Source of the DNA: Rhopalosiphum padi
Lineage: Eukaryota; Arthropoda; Insecta; Hemiptera; Aphididae
DNA length: 64,000 nt
Reading direction: 5' to 3'
NCBI RefSeq assembly: GCF_020882245.1
Contig: NC_083597.1
Location: 1,336,581 to 1,400,580, forward strand
Under the pieces are notes generated by a model. That model had not been told where the DNA came from, made no database searches, and worked only from the letters and a program-made list of their open reading frames with translations. This document shows positions 1 to 13,927 of the stretch, piece after piece (the stretch's first letter is position 1; the number at the start of each line of letters is the position of its first letter). Position numbers and translations under genes: made by a program.

Positions 1-3000
1 GTCACATGCATTATGACCCGTCGCCTAATAATAATATTTACTTGAAAACGGCTGGAGATGTAAACATTAATAATTTTAATAATAATAACTGACACCGTTT
101 GGGTTAATGTGTTGAATACGCAACGATAGTATGGACGTATTATGGTACCTATAGTAGTTTTACACTACACACTACACACCCCACACATACGACACACATC
201 ACCGACAATGCTGCTGCATCTGCAGATGTCTTGTCCGGTCGAGACACGTGTACAACGTCCTACGACCGGTACGTGCCTCGGAGAAGTTTTATTTTTCTAC
301 ACCCGACAAGACCTATCATTATGTAATACGTAACATTATGCAGTATTATCCATCCGTAATCGCTCTATTTCGTGTTTTTTGTATGACATAATATGTATGT
401 ATTGTTACACTTTTCCGTCTTATCGACAACAATTATTGTTATTATATTATCATTAAGCTATCCACGCGCTGTTTTGTGCGTGTTTTATCTATTCTTTTTG
501 TTTCGTCAACAGCACAATACAATATATTGTGTATGCGCTCGTATCTATGGCCCACATGGCTACATTAAATAATTCGATAATCGTGTATATGACTTTAAGG
601 GTGTATAAACCACGGGTCCTGTATTGTGAAGGGTGAAACTCACTCATTGTACTTATTACTCATTGTTGTATACATAAACATAATATATAGATTTATACGT
701 GTCCCTTAGAATATTGCTGGAGACAATATTAGATTTGAACATGCAATATTTTATCATCTGGTATCAAAGTAAAGATTATTATTATTGTTAATGAAAATTG
801 TTGGGGCCCCTCTCTTATTTTTCTACTAATTACGGTCTTCATCTCTTGCTGAACGCTCATTGGATGTTGACCAGTTGCCCTAAACGGCAATTTAATTTTG
901 GCATTTTAAAAATGTAAGAGTTGTCCTCGCATATATTATTATACATATACTGATATACTTGATTATAATACCATGAAATCCGTAAAATAGAGGAGTCAAA
1001 TATGTAAATAATAATCATAGTATATAAAAATAATAAAAATTGTATTAATAATAATAGCTCACTTGGTACAAAGGCAGTATTTTACCAGAGTTCGTAATTT
1101 TAGATGCGTCTAAGAATAGTTATAAATTTATAATAATTATTGTATTTATTATTATTGTCTTCATTGCTACAATTTCTATTGAAAAAGAAGTGATGAAAAA
1201 CCTTGAATTCAAAAATGTATTGACTGATTTTGTTCAATAAAAGGTTCAAAAATAAAGTTAACTTATTAATATATTTTTAATTTCGAAGTAAATAATATTT
1301 TTTCAATGTATAAGTAAACACTTATTGTTAATATATGATAACGATGATGAATGTGTCGTCGGTTAAAAATATGATTTGTACTATCTCAGAACATTTATTT
1401 TAATTTTATAATTTTTATATTTTATAAAGAAAACTGAGGTCGATCAAAACATTTTTTTAAAGTATAAACAAGGGTTTATTGTTAAAAAACGAATATCCAT
1501 ATTTATTATAACCCCCTCCTCTCTAAAATATTAACTTTTGAATAGAGCCGCGTAAATTAGCCTAAGGCGGCAAAAAACCTAAGGCTAAACCTGTCAATAG
1601 GATAGTGTTGTTAAAAAAAAATATAAATTTAGAATTTTATTTTCTGAAAATACATGTTTTTTTTTTAATAAATTTTGTAATTTCTGTAATTTTATAATGT
1701 ATAATAGTAAAATAATATAATAATTCACAGATAGAAAATAATTATTTACTCTAATAATAAATGTATTGTATCATAATATGGATTTTAGAACAGAAAGATA
1801 CTTAGGTAAACAAAAAAAAAAAAATGTAATTAAATATATGTACATATTTTTTTAAATGACACCTAACTCTAATTTCGCCAATTTTGAGTTTAGAATACAC
1901 GCTGATAGATCAAAATTGCTTGAAATAAAATAAATTAATTCTAAAATGATATTAGAATAGAGGATACCATTTAAAAAAATTAAGTTGTGTTGCGCATACG
2001 CAAAATACACGAGTTAAAGAAATTGTAAGTCTTATTAATAAATTTATGATCCAATAGACTAATTTAACAAACAGAATTGAAAAATATTTATAGAGTAATG
2101 AATGATAAAGTGTACCCTGTTTTCGGGGACACACTGTATATAGGTACTATTTTAAGTATAATTGAATGTACATTTTACAATTTTTGACGTAATGTATTCG
2201 AATTTCGAATTATCTTTACACATAATACCATTAATATCATCATTATTAACGAGGCCATCATGCATTTAAAATCCACCAGTGTATACTACGTATGAACTAT
2301 GAAGACGTAAACACCAAGCATAATATAAACAACCACAATAATATGTTGTGTTTTGTAATATCACTAATATTACCTATACTAAACGGTCGTCAAAACTCAA
2401 AACGTATGGCCCTAATTTGATTTGTTCGAACGTTCTCGGCCATAATTATAGCATATACATATATTATGTAAATATTTAAATATTATTCAACACTAGTTTA
2501 TATCATTGGTATAAACGAAGCCAAACGGTGTAAATTCGGCGATTTAAGATATATAGGTACGAGTATAGTATTGTTGTATATTTAATATGCGTGATGCGAC
2601 ACGTCGTAGGCGTCTACAAAAATAACCAAAAAATACCTTCAAAATAACATCGAACGATATAATAAGACGTTAATAACAAGTTCAATAAATATTCCAATTA
2701 CACGTTTGACTACAAGTATAAGTATACCTACGTATGGATAGAAATCAACACCAATAGTTATCGCATGGTACGTAGGTAGGTTATAACTAATAAGCATATT
2801 AACTGTATATAATGTAGGTACATTATAAATCCAGCAGTGGCAATATCCATTCAAACTTATCTTGTTCGTGATCATTGATGATTTTTAATATGTACAGTGT
2901 ATATGTGCGGTTAACGCCACCGTTAATAACAATATTATAAAATCGAATTCGTTGTACAGTAAACGCACGTCCTGTACTAATATCATAAACGTACCTGTAC

Positions 3001-4445
3001 TACTAAGTACTACGTACATATAATATACAATGTACAGTTACATTTAACCATCGCGTCGACTTTTTGCACAGTTTCAACATTGTTTTTTTTTTGTTTAATA
3101 AAATGTAGATCGTGCAAATAATAAATTTATTAAAATTCTAATTTTTAGAATTTTAATCCTGAGCAGAGCGATGAATGTATTGATTTTACAATGTTTTTTC
3201 ATTTTTTTTTCATTTGTGCCTATAAATACTTTTTAAGGCAGTCAAAATTCTTTGATTTTAAAAAATGTGGATGGTTTTTAACAGTAAAATATTTGGTACC
3301 TTAGAAAGTACAAAATTCTTAAAAGTAAATTTTATATTTTTATAATCGGGAAAAACAAGAAAAAAATTAAGGAAAAACGGGGATTTTCCCACAAATTCTA
3401 TTTTTTTTATAGTGTAAAAAAACGAATAACAGAATAAATAAATAAATGAAATTTTTATCAATCTTTCGAATCTATTTTTAAATTATTTATAGGTATGAGC
3501 CTTTTTTTTTTTGTTTTTTTTTTAGAAATGTCAATTAAAAATTATAAGTTGGGTAAAAGTATTTGAAAATATAATACAAAATTCTTCATACTGTTACTTA
3601 CTCAATTGAAAAAGTATCGAAAATCTATATAATTTTTTTTTAGGCGTTTAAAGTTAAATATTTTACAAAATTCATAAAAATCGTGAAAATTAGTAAATTT
3701 ATTTTGTAGTTAGAACTTCATAAAAACTTTTATTTTTGTAATTAACTTTTAAAAATTTAACATAAGATTCCTTGTAAATAGTTTATATTGGAATCATAAA
3801 ATATAAAAAATATAAATATCTAAAATTATTTTTAATAGATATTGTAAATTCTAATTTGGACGAAATTACTTATTTAAACGATAAATAACAATAATATTAT
3901 GTTAATTTTATTGTTTTGTTATAATTTAGAAACATTAATCATTATTCATATCAACTAAAACATTTATGTATATTATAGGATTGTCAATTTTACTGTACGC
4001 GATGACATTTTTGATTTCTGTTAAGATAATATTATCTATTTATTCTACCTATAAACTTATTATTTTACTGTTTTACGTTATTTAAAAATTGTGTTAATAT
4101 AATGTGATATAAATATGTATTATTAAAGTAATAAAATAAATGCAAAATTTTCTGAAAACATTGCATTAAACTACTGTAATAATAAAATTAAAATTAATTT
4201 ATACTTTAATAGTAATATCAAAATACATATCACGAAATATACATAGTGAAATAGGCTGACCGTCTTCATTCAAAATTGTTTTTCGTATACAATGATTCAT
4301 CATTGAATTCAAATTTAACACATGCATAATAGTGACCCACTCAACACTTAATGTGGAGTAGATGAGGCTAGGTAAATTGGGCCTGCGAGGCTGCGATAAA
4401 TTGTGTTCATTTTAAATTTTTATTTTGATACGATACAATTTTTAG

Positions 4446-4682
4446 AAAAATTATTGCTAAATAGTTTATAGTAAAAAAGAGGGGTTCTCGTTTGAAAAAT
4501 AAAAGTTTGTATAACCATAGGACACTCCTTAAATATTATAAAAAATGTCAAAAATTTGAAAACATGGTCTTTAAATACCTAGGTATATTGAAAATTCCAA
4601 GTATCAGATTTTGAATAAATGCATAGTTTGAGAATTAAAAGAGGAGGGTGATCATACTTAGCGAATCACTCAGTATAATGAA
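4446..4682 (-). mobile_element. 'GTGATTCxCxAAG' family element end, copy 1
   Basis: Read on the minus strand it begins ACTGAGTGATTCGCTAAGTA then TGATCACCCTCCTC, and includes TAAGGAGTGTCCTATGGTTA about 150 bases in. The latter matches TAAGGAGTGTTCAGTGGTAA in the copy at 24.8-24.9 kb, with related spacing from the end, so both come from one repeat family. The inner border is unknown. Confidence 0.5.
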
Positions 4683-5587
4683 TTCTTTTGTTGCAAACAT
4701 ACCGCTTGTATATCACGTGGAAATTGGATTGCTGCAGTGTTTCTTTTAAACTTTTTCTTCATCTCAATAATGTAAATCCACGATATGAAAAAAAATGAAT
4801 CATAAATAATGACGCATTTTTAATTATAGAGTATAATTAGTTTCACTAATTATAATATATAATGGCGAAATTACATTTATTTTAATGTCGATATTGCATA
4901 ATTTTAATCCTTGAATAATGGTAAATTCAATGAGGCTATAATTAATGAAATTCGTGAATTTTTAGTTTTAGATAAAATCATTTAAAATTATTTTACCCAA
5001 CAAGACCCCAAACATAATTTTTGTAATTAATTCTATTATAAGCCTAAATACTCTTGTATTGTATACAATATTACAATATTACAATATTACATGTATATAG
5101 GTACATTAAATATTATGGGTATATCCGATAATTTTATTCTATATATAGTGTATAATTATTAATTTATTTTATTTAATCATGATAAAATACACAATTTATA
5201 GTATCGGCGTTAAACCTATATTTAACGGTTTTAAATATTATATAAAAACCTTTTATTTAACATTTTTTTTTTTATCATAGGTATATTTTTTATAATATTA
5301 TTATCTTTTTTATCCTGTGTGGATTGTTACGATCTGATTTAAATTATTTAAATTTTTTTTTTTTTTTTTTTAGTGCCAAGTCTTCGTGTGGGCGCATAGT
5401 TATGTGCACTGCAAACGGGAAATGCGACACAAAGAGTTGTGTTAAATATGTTACATAGTGTGTGCCGCAGCACACAAACTCCAAGTGTTTTGTTTCCGGT
5501 ATTTTACTAAACAATTGCCACTTTTTCACATATCGCATGTATACTTATCTAGGTATATATATAAGCATTAACAGCCTTACCACACAC

Positions 5588-5770
5588 GCGTTCGTGGCGG
5601 CGCGCAGTGAAAAAATAGTTTATATACGAACGGCCAAAAGGGTTGGCAGCTGCAGCCGGCGCCTGGGCACGGTTTTTAGATCTGCTTAGAAGTAAACACA
5701 CGTCGGTGACGACGACGACGACAGATGGAAACTGTAAACAGCTGCAGCGGTGGCGGCATATACGCGTTCC
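5588..5770. promoter_or_regulatory. GC-rich patch at 5.6 kb
   Basis: ACACGCGTTCGTGGCGGCGC, GGCAGCTGCAGCCGGCGCC, GACGACGACGACG and GCTGCAGCGGTGGCGGC. Two short open frames overlap here without protein-like features. Possible regulatory element or first exon of a gene outside what I can resolve. Confidence 0.25.
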
Positions 5771-8495
5771 TACCTATATAATATTAATGTGTGTTGTATA
5801 TATATATATATACGTGATACGTGGCAGTAGACTTGTATCGTATAAAATACATGATATGACATACACACACACAGAAATGACTGTGTCCACCTGGCCCGCA
5901 GAACGACCTGACTGCGATGTGTGTAGCTCAGCCATGCACAATTTTAACGTTGATTAGTGTATATAGGTACATATTACAATTATATATACGCATACACTTT
6001 GTCTCGGTATTCTTGTACAAGTCCTGATAAATATACCATAATACATTCACAACATACAAGTATTATAAACACTTAAGCGTGTTGCTTTTTTTATATATAA
6101 AGTAAAATTTATTAACAGAGAAAATGTTTCGTAAAACTGTATTTTAAAACTCCTCGAAAACCGTTCGATAACCACTATGCGTATAATAATATAGGTATAT
6201 ATAACGTATTAATAATATAATTTTTACTTAAAGGTCGCGTGCGTTAACGTCTCCCGAAATATTATGTTTATATTTACCACCATCGACCGAACAAAATAAC
6301 AATAGCCACAGTTAAAACAAATGTGTTATTGGCTGCAGTTTTAATGATTTCAAAAAAAACATATGCAGTACATAAAATAATAATCGTTAGGTATAGCTGT
6401 ATATTGGTGAATTAATAGAAAAAAAAATACAGAGGACTATCACCCCTATATATTGCACTCCTTTAAAACCATTACTGATAAATGTCGTAATTTTACATAA
6501 TATACCTATATAGCTAATAATAATATGCATACAGTTGCAACGTGTATATACAAAAATAATTGACGTCACTCGTTTAAATATGTAATACCTCGTTCACCTA
6601 GTGAACATAATAATATACATATTATAGTGAATATATTATACCGACATACCGTATATAATAATATGTCCAATATAGTATCTATATGTACATTATATATTTT
6701 AGGAAGATTCTTTTAACGTACTGAGAATTTGTTATTTTGAAAAGTATCAACTTTTACGATATTTAATTTTAAGAAAAAATGAAATTCTCAAAGTATACAA
6801 TTTTATGGAATTGTACAATGCTTTTGTTTTTTTTATCCTTGTTTTTATTTTCGATGGCAACTATATAATTTTTTCATTATATCTGAAAGATTATGTATAT
6901 TAATATAATATTTCTATAAACGGTTTGATTTATTAATAATTGAATGCTAAATCAAAAACTTATTATTACTAATAAGCATTTACTGCCGTTTAAATGAAGA
7001 GTAAATAATAGAACCTATAAGTTTAGTCTTGTATACTTAGGAAATGCATGGCACAAATATGCATCCATTCGTTTTAACTTATAATGAAAAAATTATTGCT
7101 GAAATATTTAATATCTATTTACACCAATATTTGTTTTTAATATAAGCTTCAGATTATACATTTAATTTTATAATCTGCAGAAGCTAAAATTTAAAATAAA
7201 AAAAATATATATGATGTCGTTTAAGAGCTCCTATTGATTACATCGTGATATAAAATCATACCTATACTTAAGGGCGAAAAAATAAGACCATTACGAAACA
7301 TAAGAATTTCGTAATCAATTGATGAATTTCGAATTAAATTAATATTTTCAGAAATAATAATGTGTGTTTACTATTAAAAAAATAATTTTCTATAGTATAT
7401 TATGTTATTAAATAAACATATTGCATATAGTTTTTACTTATTCATACATCAATGAATAAAATAATAAAAGTGAATTATAATTATTTAAACAAATAATTAT
7501 TTCAAAGTGATAAAATTGTGTAACTATAAGCAGGGACCTATGTATTGTAGATAAATAATGTATACATATTATACACACATATATATATATAGGTACAGCG
7601 GCGTTAATATTTATGATGCATATAAACAATATGTGAGACATTCAACATTGTTACAGTATAATTTTGTTGGTATAAAAAAATATTAAATGCACAATAAATG
7701 AAAAATACGTTCGGTATTATATAGGTATCATTATTAACGTATCCTACATAAAGCGTATGTCTTATAATTTATATTTATTACATAACCTTCATTTTTACTT
7801 TTTGTTTTTCTTGTCAAATCCAAAAGTTCTTATAAAATGTACGTATCTAACCTATCATATATTCATAATATATTACATTACTACACTAGTATACTGTCAA
7901 TATTACGTATCTACCTACTTATTTTATGTGTTTAAGGTATTCACATTTAAAGTTGTATTGTATTATTGTGTACCTAAGTAACCCTAACCTATATTAACCA
8001 CATTATTTTTACTTCCTATGCATTTATTTACTTTGTTGAAAATAGTTTAAACCATATATTACATAGTTTATGAAGTTAATTACTCAGATTTTACATTTTT
8101 TTAACGATAATGATATATTATTTGCAGTCTTGTAAATTAAATTATTAACTTTTATTAACTAGTAAAATATTATAATAACAAGTTATGATTTATGATACTT
8201 ATGCTTTTATTAAAACAATAAAACGTAATACATTTTTACATGACTTAAAAATTCGATAATTATGATTAAATATTTAATATGTATTCTATATTAACATTTA
8301 ACTATAAATTATAGGTAATAAATACGCATTAATCACTAGCTGTAGTAATAAGGTAGGTACTGACGTATAGTGACGTTCCTAGTAAAAATTTACTATGTCT
8401 TCATTATTGTGTTCGTAATATTCTTATAATGTGGACTTCAGACTCTTAACTCGGTTAGTAGAGCGGTTAATAGTAATATTTTAAAGTTACAATAT

Positions 8496-8516
8496 TTATT
8501 TATTTATTTATTTGAC
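8496..8516. repeat. (TTTA)n tract
   Basis: Five TTTA units followed by GACTCCTGGTGGTAATTGC. A similar (TTTA)n tract is at 30068-30087. Such tracts often mark the end of a non-LTR retroelement copied in the minus direction, but no coding remnant is clear here. Confidence 0.7.
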
Positions 8517-9043
8517 TCCTGGTGGTAATTGCAGAGTATATACTCATAAATAATTAGTTATGATATAGATTAACTTAGAATTATATAAAATAGAAATACT
8601 AATAAGAAATAAAGTTGTGAATATATTTAATAAAGTATTAGTTATTTAATATAAAAATAATATAAAAGAAAAGAATTAAGCATACATTTAATTAATTATA
8701 TTACAAAAATTCAAACATAAATGCCGAAGTTTAGATTCACAACCATAATTGAAATCAAAATCATCGAGATTGTCTCTTAGATTCATTATAACTGTAAGAT
8801 TGAGTCATAAAAAGTGATTATTGACGTGGTATAAATATGAGAATATTCAACTATCCGTATCTAATTTGTATTATTATTATTTATTTTTATCAAGTTTTTA
8901 ATGACTTACATAAGTGTTAAATAGTTGGACTATGATAGTAATATGCAGTTTTTGGAAATCGTTTCGTGTGACGCCATCTATGATAGTATTATAGTGATGA
9001 CGAGCACATGCTAATCGAGCAGGCAATAAACTACTAATACTAC

Positions 9044-9083
9044 CATTGATTAAAAATTCTAGTATTTATAATCAATGATACTA
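9044..9083. repeat. Imperfect palindrome related to the one at 18.4 kb
   Basis: ATTGATTA and TAATCAAT bracket AT-rich arms around CTAG. Flanking TACTACC/GATACTAC is also partly mirrored. Same core as 18392-18426. Confidence 0.5.
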
Positions 9084-9782
9084 CTTAGTACTTAGGTACT
9101 ATATTTTGTAAAAAAAATAATACAATTTACACATTACAAACATTGAGCATTGAATAATGATTAATATAAACATAAATATTTATGATTTTTTTAAAATAAT
9201 AATTACCATTTAGTAGGTATACTGTATAGTGACTATAATAATATGTTATCCACTAAGAGTTTGTTAAGTGGTTAAAAATGCGTATCGTCATTTTATGACT
9301 AAGCGTCCAACTGGTCTGAGCCACGGCGCGTGTTTCCATGTTATTATAACGCGTCTATGTTTTTGATCATATTATGTTATTTAATATTTTTCATAATACC
9401 TATAACAAATTATGTATTAAAATAGTAGCAGTGGAAATAAAGACGGAGTTTTTTTTAATTTATTTATTGCATATTCTAATATTAATATCGCGTGATCCAT
9501 ATTGTCTAACAATGAGGGTCTGTGGGGTGCGGATGTATAATATACATATATTAACTCGTGTTTCCTGTAGATAATCGATGTAAAAAATATGTACATAGGT
9601 AACTGAGTAGGTAAAAATGAAGTATAAGAATCAACTACAACTATAACTTATAAATACAGTATACACTATAATACGCAATCACGAAATAATAAATCTTTGA
9701 GCTTTTTTCGGATATGTGAATGTAAAACTGTAGAAGTAATTAGATATATAAATACATCACGAATACATTAATCAAATAATAA

Positions 9783-9790
<8 letters not shown>

Positions 9791-9833
<43 letters not shown>
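9791..9833. repeat. (TA)n microsatellite
   Basis: About 21 uninterrupted TA units. Confidence 0.95.
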
Positions 9834-9836
<3 letters not shown>

Positions 9837-10987
9837 GTATACATAATATACATAATCATAGGCGTGCGCATGGATGCACCAGAAGTTTCATGTGCTGCAC
9901 TTATAACATTTTTTAGGCCGATTGACCGCGATGGTGCAAGTTATAGCCGCTTAATCAAGATCAGCAACAGGCCGATCGAGTCAATTAATTATTTAATAGA
10001 ATTATGATAATAAAATGTATCTAAACCAATTAATCCATTAGAGTATTAGACAATAGATACTTTGAACAATTGTACCTAAATACAATAAATAGGTACCTAG
10101 TCAAAATTACGAACTGTAGTCTGTAAGTAATTATAACATAGCCTACCTGTATACCATACAATTAATAATTTTAACTGCAGTTCAAAATTTATTTGACTGA
10201 TAAACAAAATTGGCTGCTCTATTCTGTATACTTCATCTGTGATTAAAGTCTGCACACGACTATATAGTCGCGCGTACATATGTGATATATGTACACAAAC
10301 ACAATGTTCGAAAATTGTCAATAATTAATAAAACAGATTCAGCTTTATTCAAATTGCATGAGCAATATTTGACCTAGTATTTCCTGGTAGTATCAAGATG
10401 GAAAGATTCTTTATTAGAAGATTGGGATTGGTTTTAAATCGTTTACAAAAGAACATAGTATAAGAGTTTCTTTATCAATAGTTTTCATATTAAAAATTAG
10501 GTTGGAAGTTTATGGTAGACAATTGGAGAGTTTTTGAAGTGATACATTTTGGAAAACTTAGATTTTATTTGTATTGAATTTTTTTTTACTGTAACTCAAA
10601 GCTGTAGTTTATAAGTCCAAATAAGCTAAATGAAAGTCTTATAAATTAGTAATTTGGTTTTAAACTGGAACCATAATTTTTAAATAAAACAGAACTAAGC
10701 ATATATATACACACGGACCATAATTAAGAGTTAACTTTTTAGTTCGAATGTAATTGGGCAATCAAAAAATCAAAATTTTTTGATTTATTTTAAATTTGAT
10801 AAAGTTCAAAAGTCCAAATAAGAATCAACTTTGAATTCGTGAGAATTTCAGATGCCTATGTACGATTGACTCACAACACGTACTCTCCTATACGGCTATA
10901 CGCCTCGACAATATTGACATAAGTACGAATATTTACAGTCATTTAGTCATCTTTATAATCTCGTAGTATTAGCAGGCATAATACGCG

Positions 10988-10989
<2 letters not shown>

Positions 10990-11026
<37 letters not shown>
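10990..11026. repeat. (GT)n microsatellite
   Basis: About 18 uninterrupted GT units, directly before a CG-enriched patch. Confidence 0.95.
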
Positions 11027-11029
<3 letters not shown>

Positions 11030-11450
11030 ATGTACGCAGTGTTATCGGTGTGGCACGCGTGTCGCGTACTCTGCTGGAGCAGCTTCATTGGATATTCTGT
11101 CGTCGTGCTAATTTAATGTATTCTTATAATGTGATTATATAATAACACAATATATACAGCAGGTACTTACCTTTTATTTTTTGATTCTATTTTACGACGG
11201 TCCGACGTGGCTGTGATCGATAAATAATCAATATGCAAACGACGACGGTGTGACTGTACATGTATATCTTATACCATTTATAGGTAGGTACATATATATA
11301 TGATTGTATACGCGACACAGCCGTCACTAGATAATATTTTTTTCGCGCGACCGATACGTGAAAATGGAAGATGTGCGTCCGTTATTTCCGCATGTACAGG
11401 CGGACAGGAACTGCGACGACGAGGGCAAACGCATAACAAACCGATGAAAA
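11030..11450. promoter_or_regulatory. CG-enriched patch after a (GT)n repeat
   Basis: GGCACGCGTGTCGCG, TACGACGGTCCGACGTGG, TTTCGCGCGACCGATACG and GAACTGCGACGACGAGGG are scattered over about 400 bases. CpG content is raised relative to its surroundings. No exon supported. Confidence 0.25.
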
Positions 11451-12130
11451 CTACCTGCAGTGTATTTAATATCGTATAATTTTGTGTACCTATATATATT
11501 ATTGTATATCCTCTGCGACCAGAAGTCGTGTACTCATGTCCATATACAGGGTGTAGCGCGTAACACGGTGTACAGTTGAAAGTTACTCAATGGAAATCGG
11601 TGATTTTATTAATTAAATGTTTAAATAAATTATCGTATTTAGATGTGTATAATATAGCGGGTGTCATACTCATAGACTATATAATAATATATAAAGCCTT
11701 TTTGCATTCAGCTGGACAAATTGTGTATTGTTATATAATTTCAATATCTACGTGAATTTGGCCCGTTATCAACTTAAAGGTATAAGAACATTTTTTGTGT
11801 CTATACTTTGGGTTTTTATGATAATTCAACTTTTAAGTGATTAACATGGAGAATTCAAAATTAAATTAAACTATCGTAAAAACTAACGCATAAACACGGT
11901 TAATATTCTATTAGGTCATTTTAAGTTTTATAATATACATTAGGCTATATTGACTTTAATAATATCAAACCTAACAAAGCAACATTGGTTTTTAATATTT
12001 TTATGTTAAAGGTAAATTTTCTATAGGTATAAGTATGTTTCGACGTACGTTTAAAGACGAGGACAACACATGTGGTTGTTTTGTCCTCTTAAGTAGGTAC
12101 CTACCTATTAATACCTTGATTTCTTACTCA

Positions 12131-12152
12131 TATATATATATATATATATATA
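12131..12152. repeat. (TA)n microsatellite
   Basis: Eleven TA units. Confidence 0.9.
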
Positions 12153-13716
12153 CAGTATATAAACAGATTTTTATTTCAATAAAACGATAACAAGATTACA
12201 ATTTTTACTCATTAGTTTCTGTGGGACAATAGTCAATAATATACTTATATCTAATGCACTCCAAACAATACATAATCAAAAGTTGAGCTAGCTGTCTTCT
12301 GCGATGGTTTCCAAACTTGATCGTCATCACTCATCAGTTAATGATGGAAAACACCCTGTATATTATTATATTGTATTAAAGGTAAAATGTATAGGAGCCA
12401 CGGCCGTGAAGTGTGTATATAATATAATATTGTGTGCGCGCTCTCCGTCATCGCGGTGTACGTATAGTAATATATAATAGGTTCTTACATTATAATTATA
12501 TGTGTGTTTTACGCGTATCTACCTACGGTGGGAACATCCTCTTGGTACGAATTTATATTCGACGTGGATGATGGCCTTCTTCCGTTTTTCGCACCACCAG
12601 TCGACAGCCTGCTTAATATCATTAATAATTATTATTATTTATTTAATATTAATATCATATTATACAACCATTTTTCCATATATGTATTGATTATAAAAAT
12701 AGTAGGTACTGTTATACTATTAATTATTATAAAAATATAAAACTATTTAATATTTGACATTTGTGATCGATGGTATTATAATATAATATAAATAACACAT
12801 TCAATACGTGACAAAATTGATATTGTTTAGGTACAATATATTTATTGGTATAATATATTATATTTATAGTTTGTACGTATGCATACACATTTTACTATAT
12901 ATTTATGTTTTTATGTAAGAATATATTATCAATTATCATATATTTTGCTTATTGTGTTCAAAATCACGAATATTTTTCACGATTAGTTTGTAGTTAAAAA
13001 TGTATATACATTTTAATAAATAATAATCATACTCATACTTAATGTTTTAAAATTAAATGCAAAGTTCCTTATGAGTTATTCTTGTTAAAATTAAAAAAAT
13101 TAGACAAGTCGAAAAGTCTATAAACATTTTTATTGAGCGTCTGAAATTTAATTTTTGACGAAATATTCAAATATAGGATACTCAATTGTACCTACAATAA
13201 CGATTTCTCATCAAACAATTTACTTATTTTATTTTTACAAAAAAACAAATAATCATAGATATTTGCAATTTTCACCAAATATTTATATTTGAATTTTCTA
13301 CGCATGGTTTAGTTTTAAAATGTTTTATCTGTTTTTGAACTATTACAAACATTTTAACCTAACGATTTGTTTAGTTTTTTTTTCTATAAATAGATATACC
13401 TAGCTACCTCTGAAATATTTTTGCTTAATCAAAAAGTTTGAAAATGTAATACAAAGTTTCTCTTTAGTAATTCATTCAGGAATCAAAAAATCAAAAAATA
13501 TATAAATTTAATAGACATAATTCAAAACTCAAATTTGGATGAAATTCAATAGTGAAACGAAAATTTTTAGTTATTTCGATGTAATTCAAAAGTATTTTTC
13601 ATAGGGATTTAAAAATTGAACGTATATTATTATTAGGTTACCTAATACCTAACCTATATTATATAATATATAATATACATAATGACATTTTCAAAACATT
13701 TAGATTCATTTTATGG

Positions 13717-13919
13717 CAGGGGTCTTCAACCTTTTTATGCTGCGGGCCACATAATGTTTTCTAAAAGTTTCGCGGGCCGCTCCATATTAAAAACATTGTA
13801 TTTTATACAAAAATTTAGTTTTTACTATCATAACATTTATGATTAAATTTATTTATACTTAAAAATGTGATCGCTGGCCGCAAATAAAGACAAGACGGAC
13901 CGCGGGTTGAAGACCCCTG
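13717..13919. mobile_element. hAT-type MITE with perfect 8-bp target duplication
   Basis: 203 bases with inverted ends CAGGGGTCTTCAACC and GGTTGAAGACCCCTG, flanked on each side by TTTTATGG (13709-13716 and 13920-13927). Subterminal GCGGGCCAC/GCGGGCCGC and CTGGCCGC/CGGACCGCG motifs are typical of this widespread animal hAT MITE group. No coding capacity. Confidence 0.9.
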
Positions 13920-13927
13920 TTTTATGG

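Larger units (their letters stand above)
1..13700. other. AT-rich non-coding region left of MECR
   Basis: No supportable gene. Open frames here are short, AT-rich and rich in Ile/Tyr/Leu/Lys, as expected by chance. Contents noted separately: the element end at 4.4-4.7 kb, a GC patch at 5.6 kb, microsatellites and a palindrome at 9.0 kb. A 3' end or regulatory DNA of an unseen upstream gene cannot be excluded. Confidence 0.7.

Noticed and set aside
5643..5957. 104-codon frame in the 5.6-kb GC patch
   Set aside because: Includes GAC/ACG and TATA simple repeats translated as poly-Thr and Ile-Tyr. No protein-like features.
8440..8475. tRNA-like CTCGGTTAGTAGAGCGG string
   Set aside because: It resembles an A box, but no B box, acceptor-stem pairing or cloverleaf follows, so neither a tRNA nor a tRNA-derived SINE can be supported.
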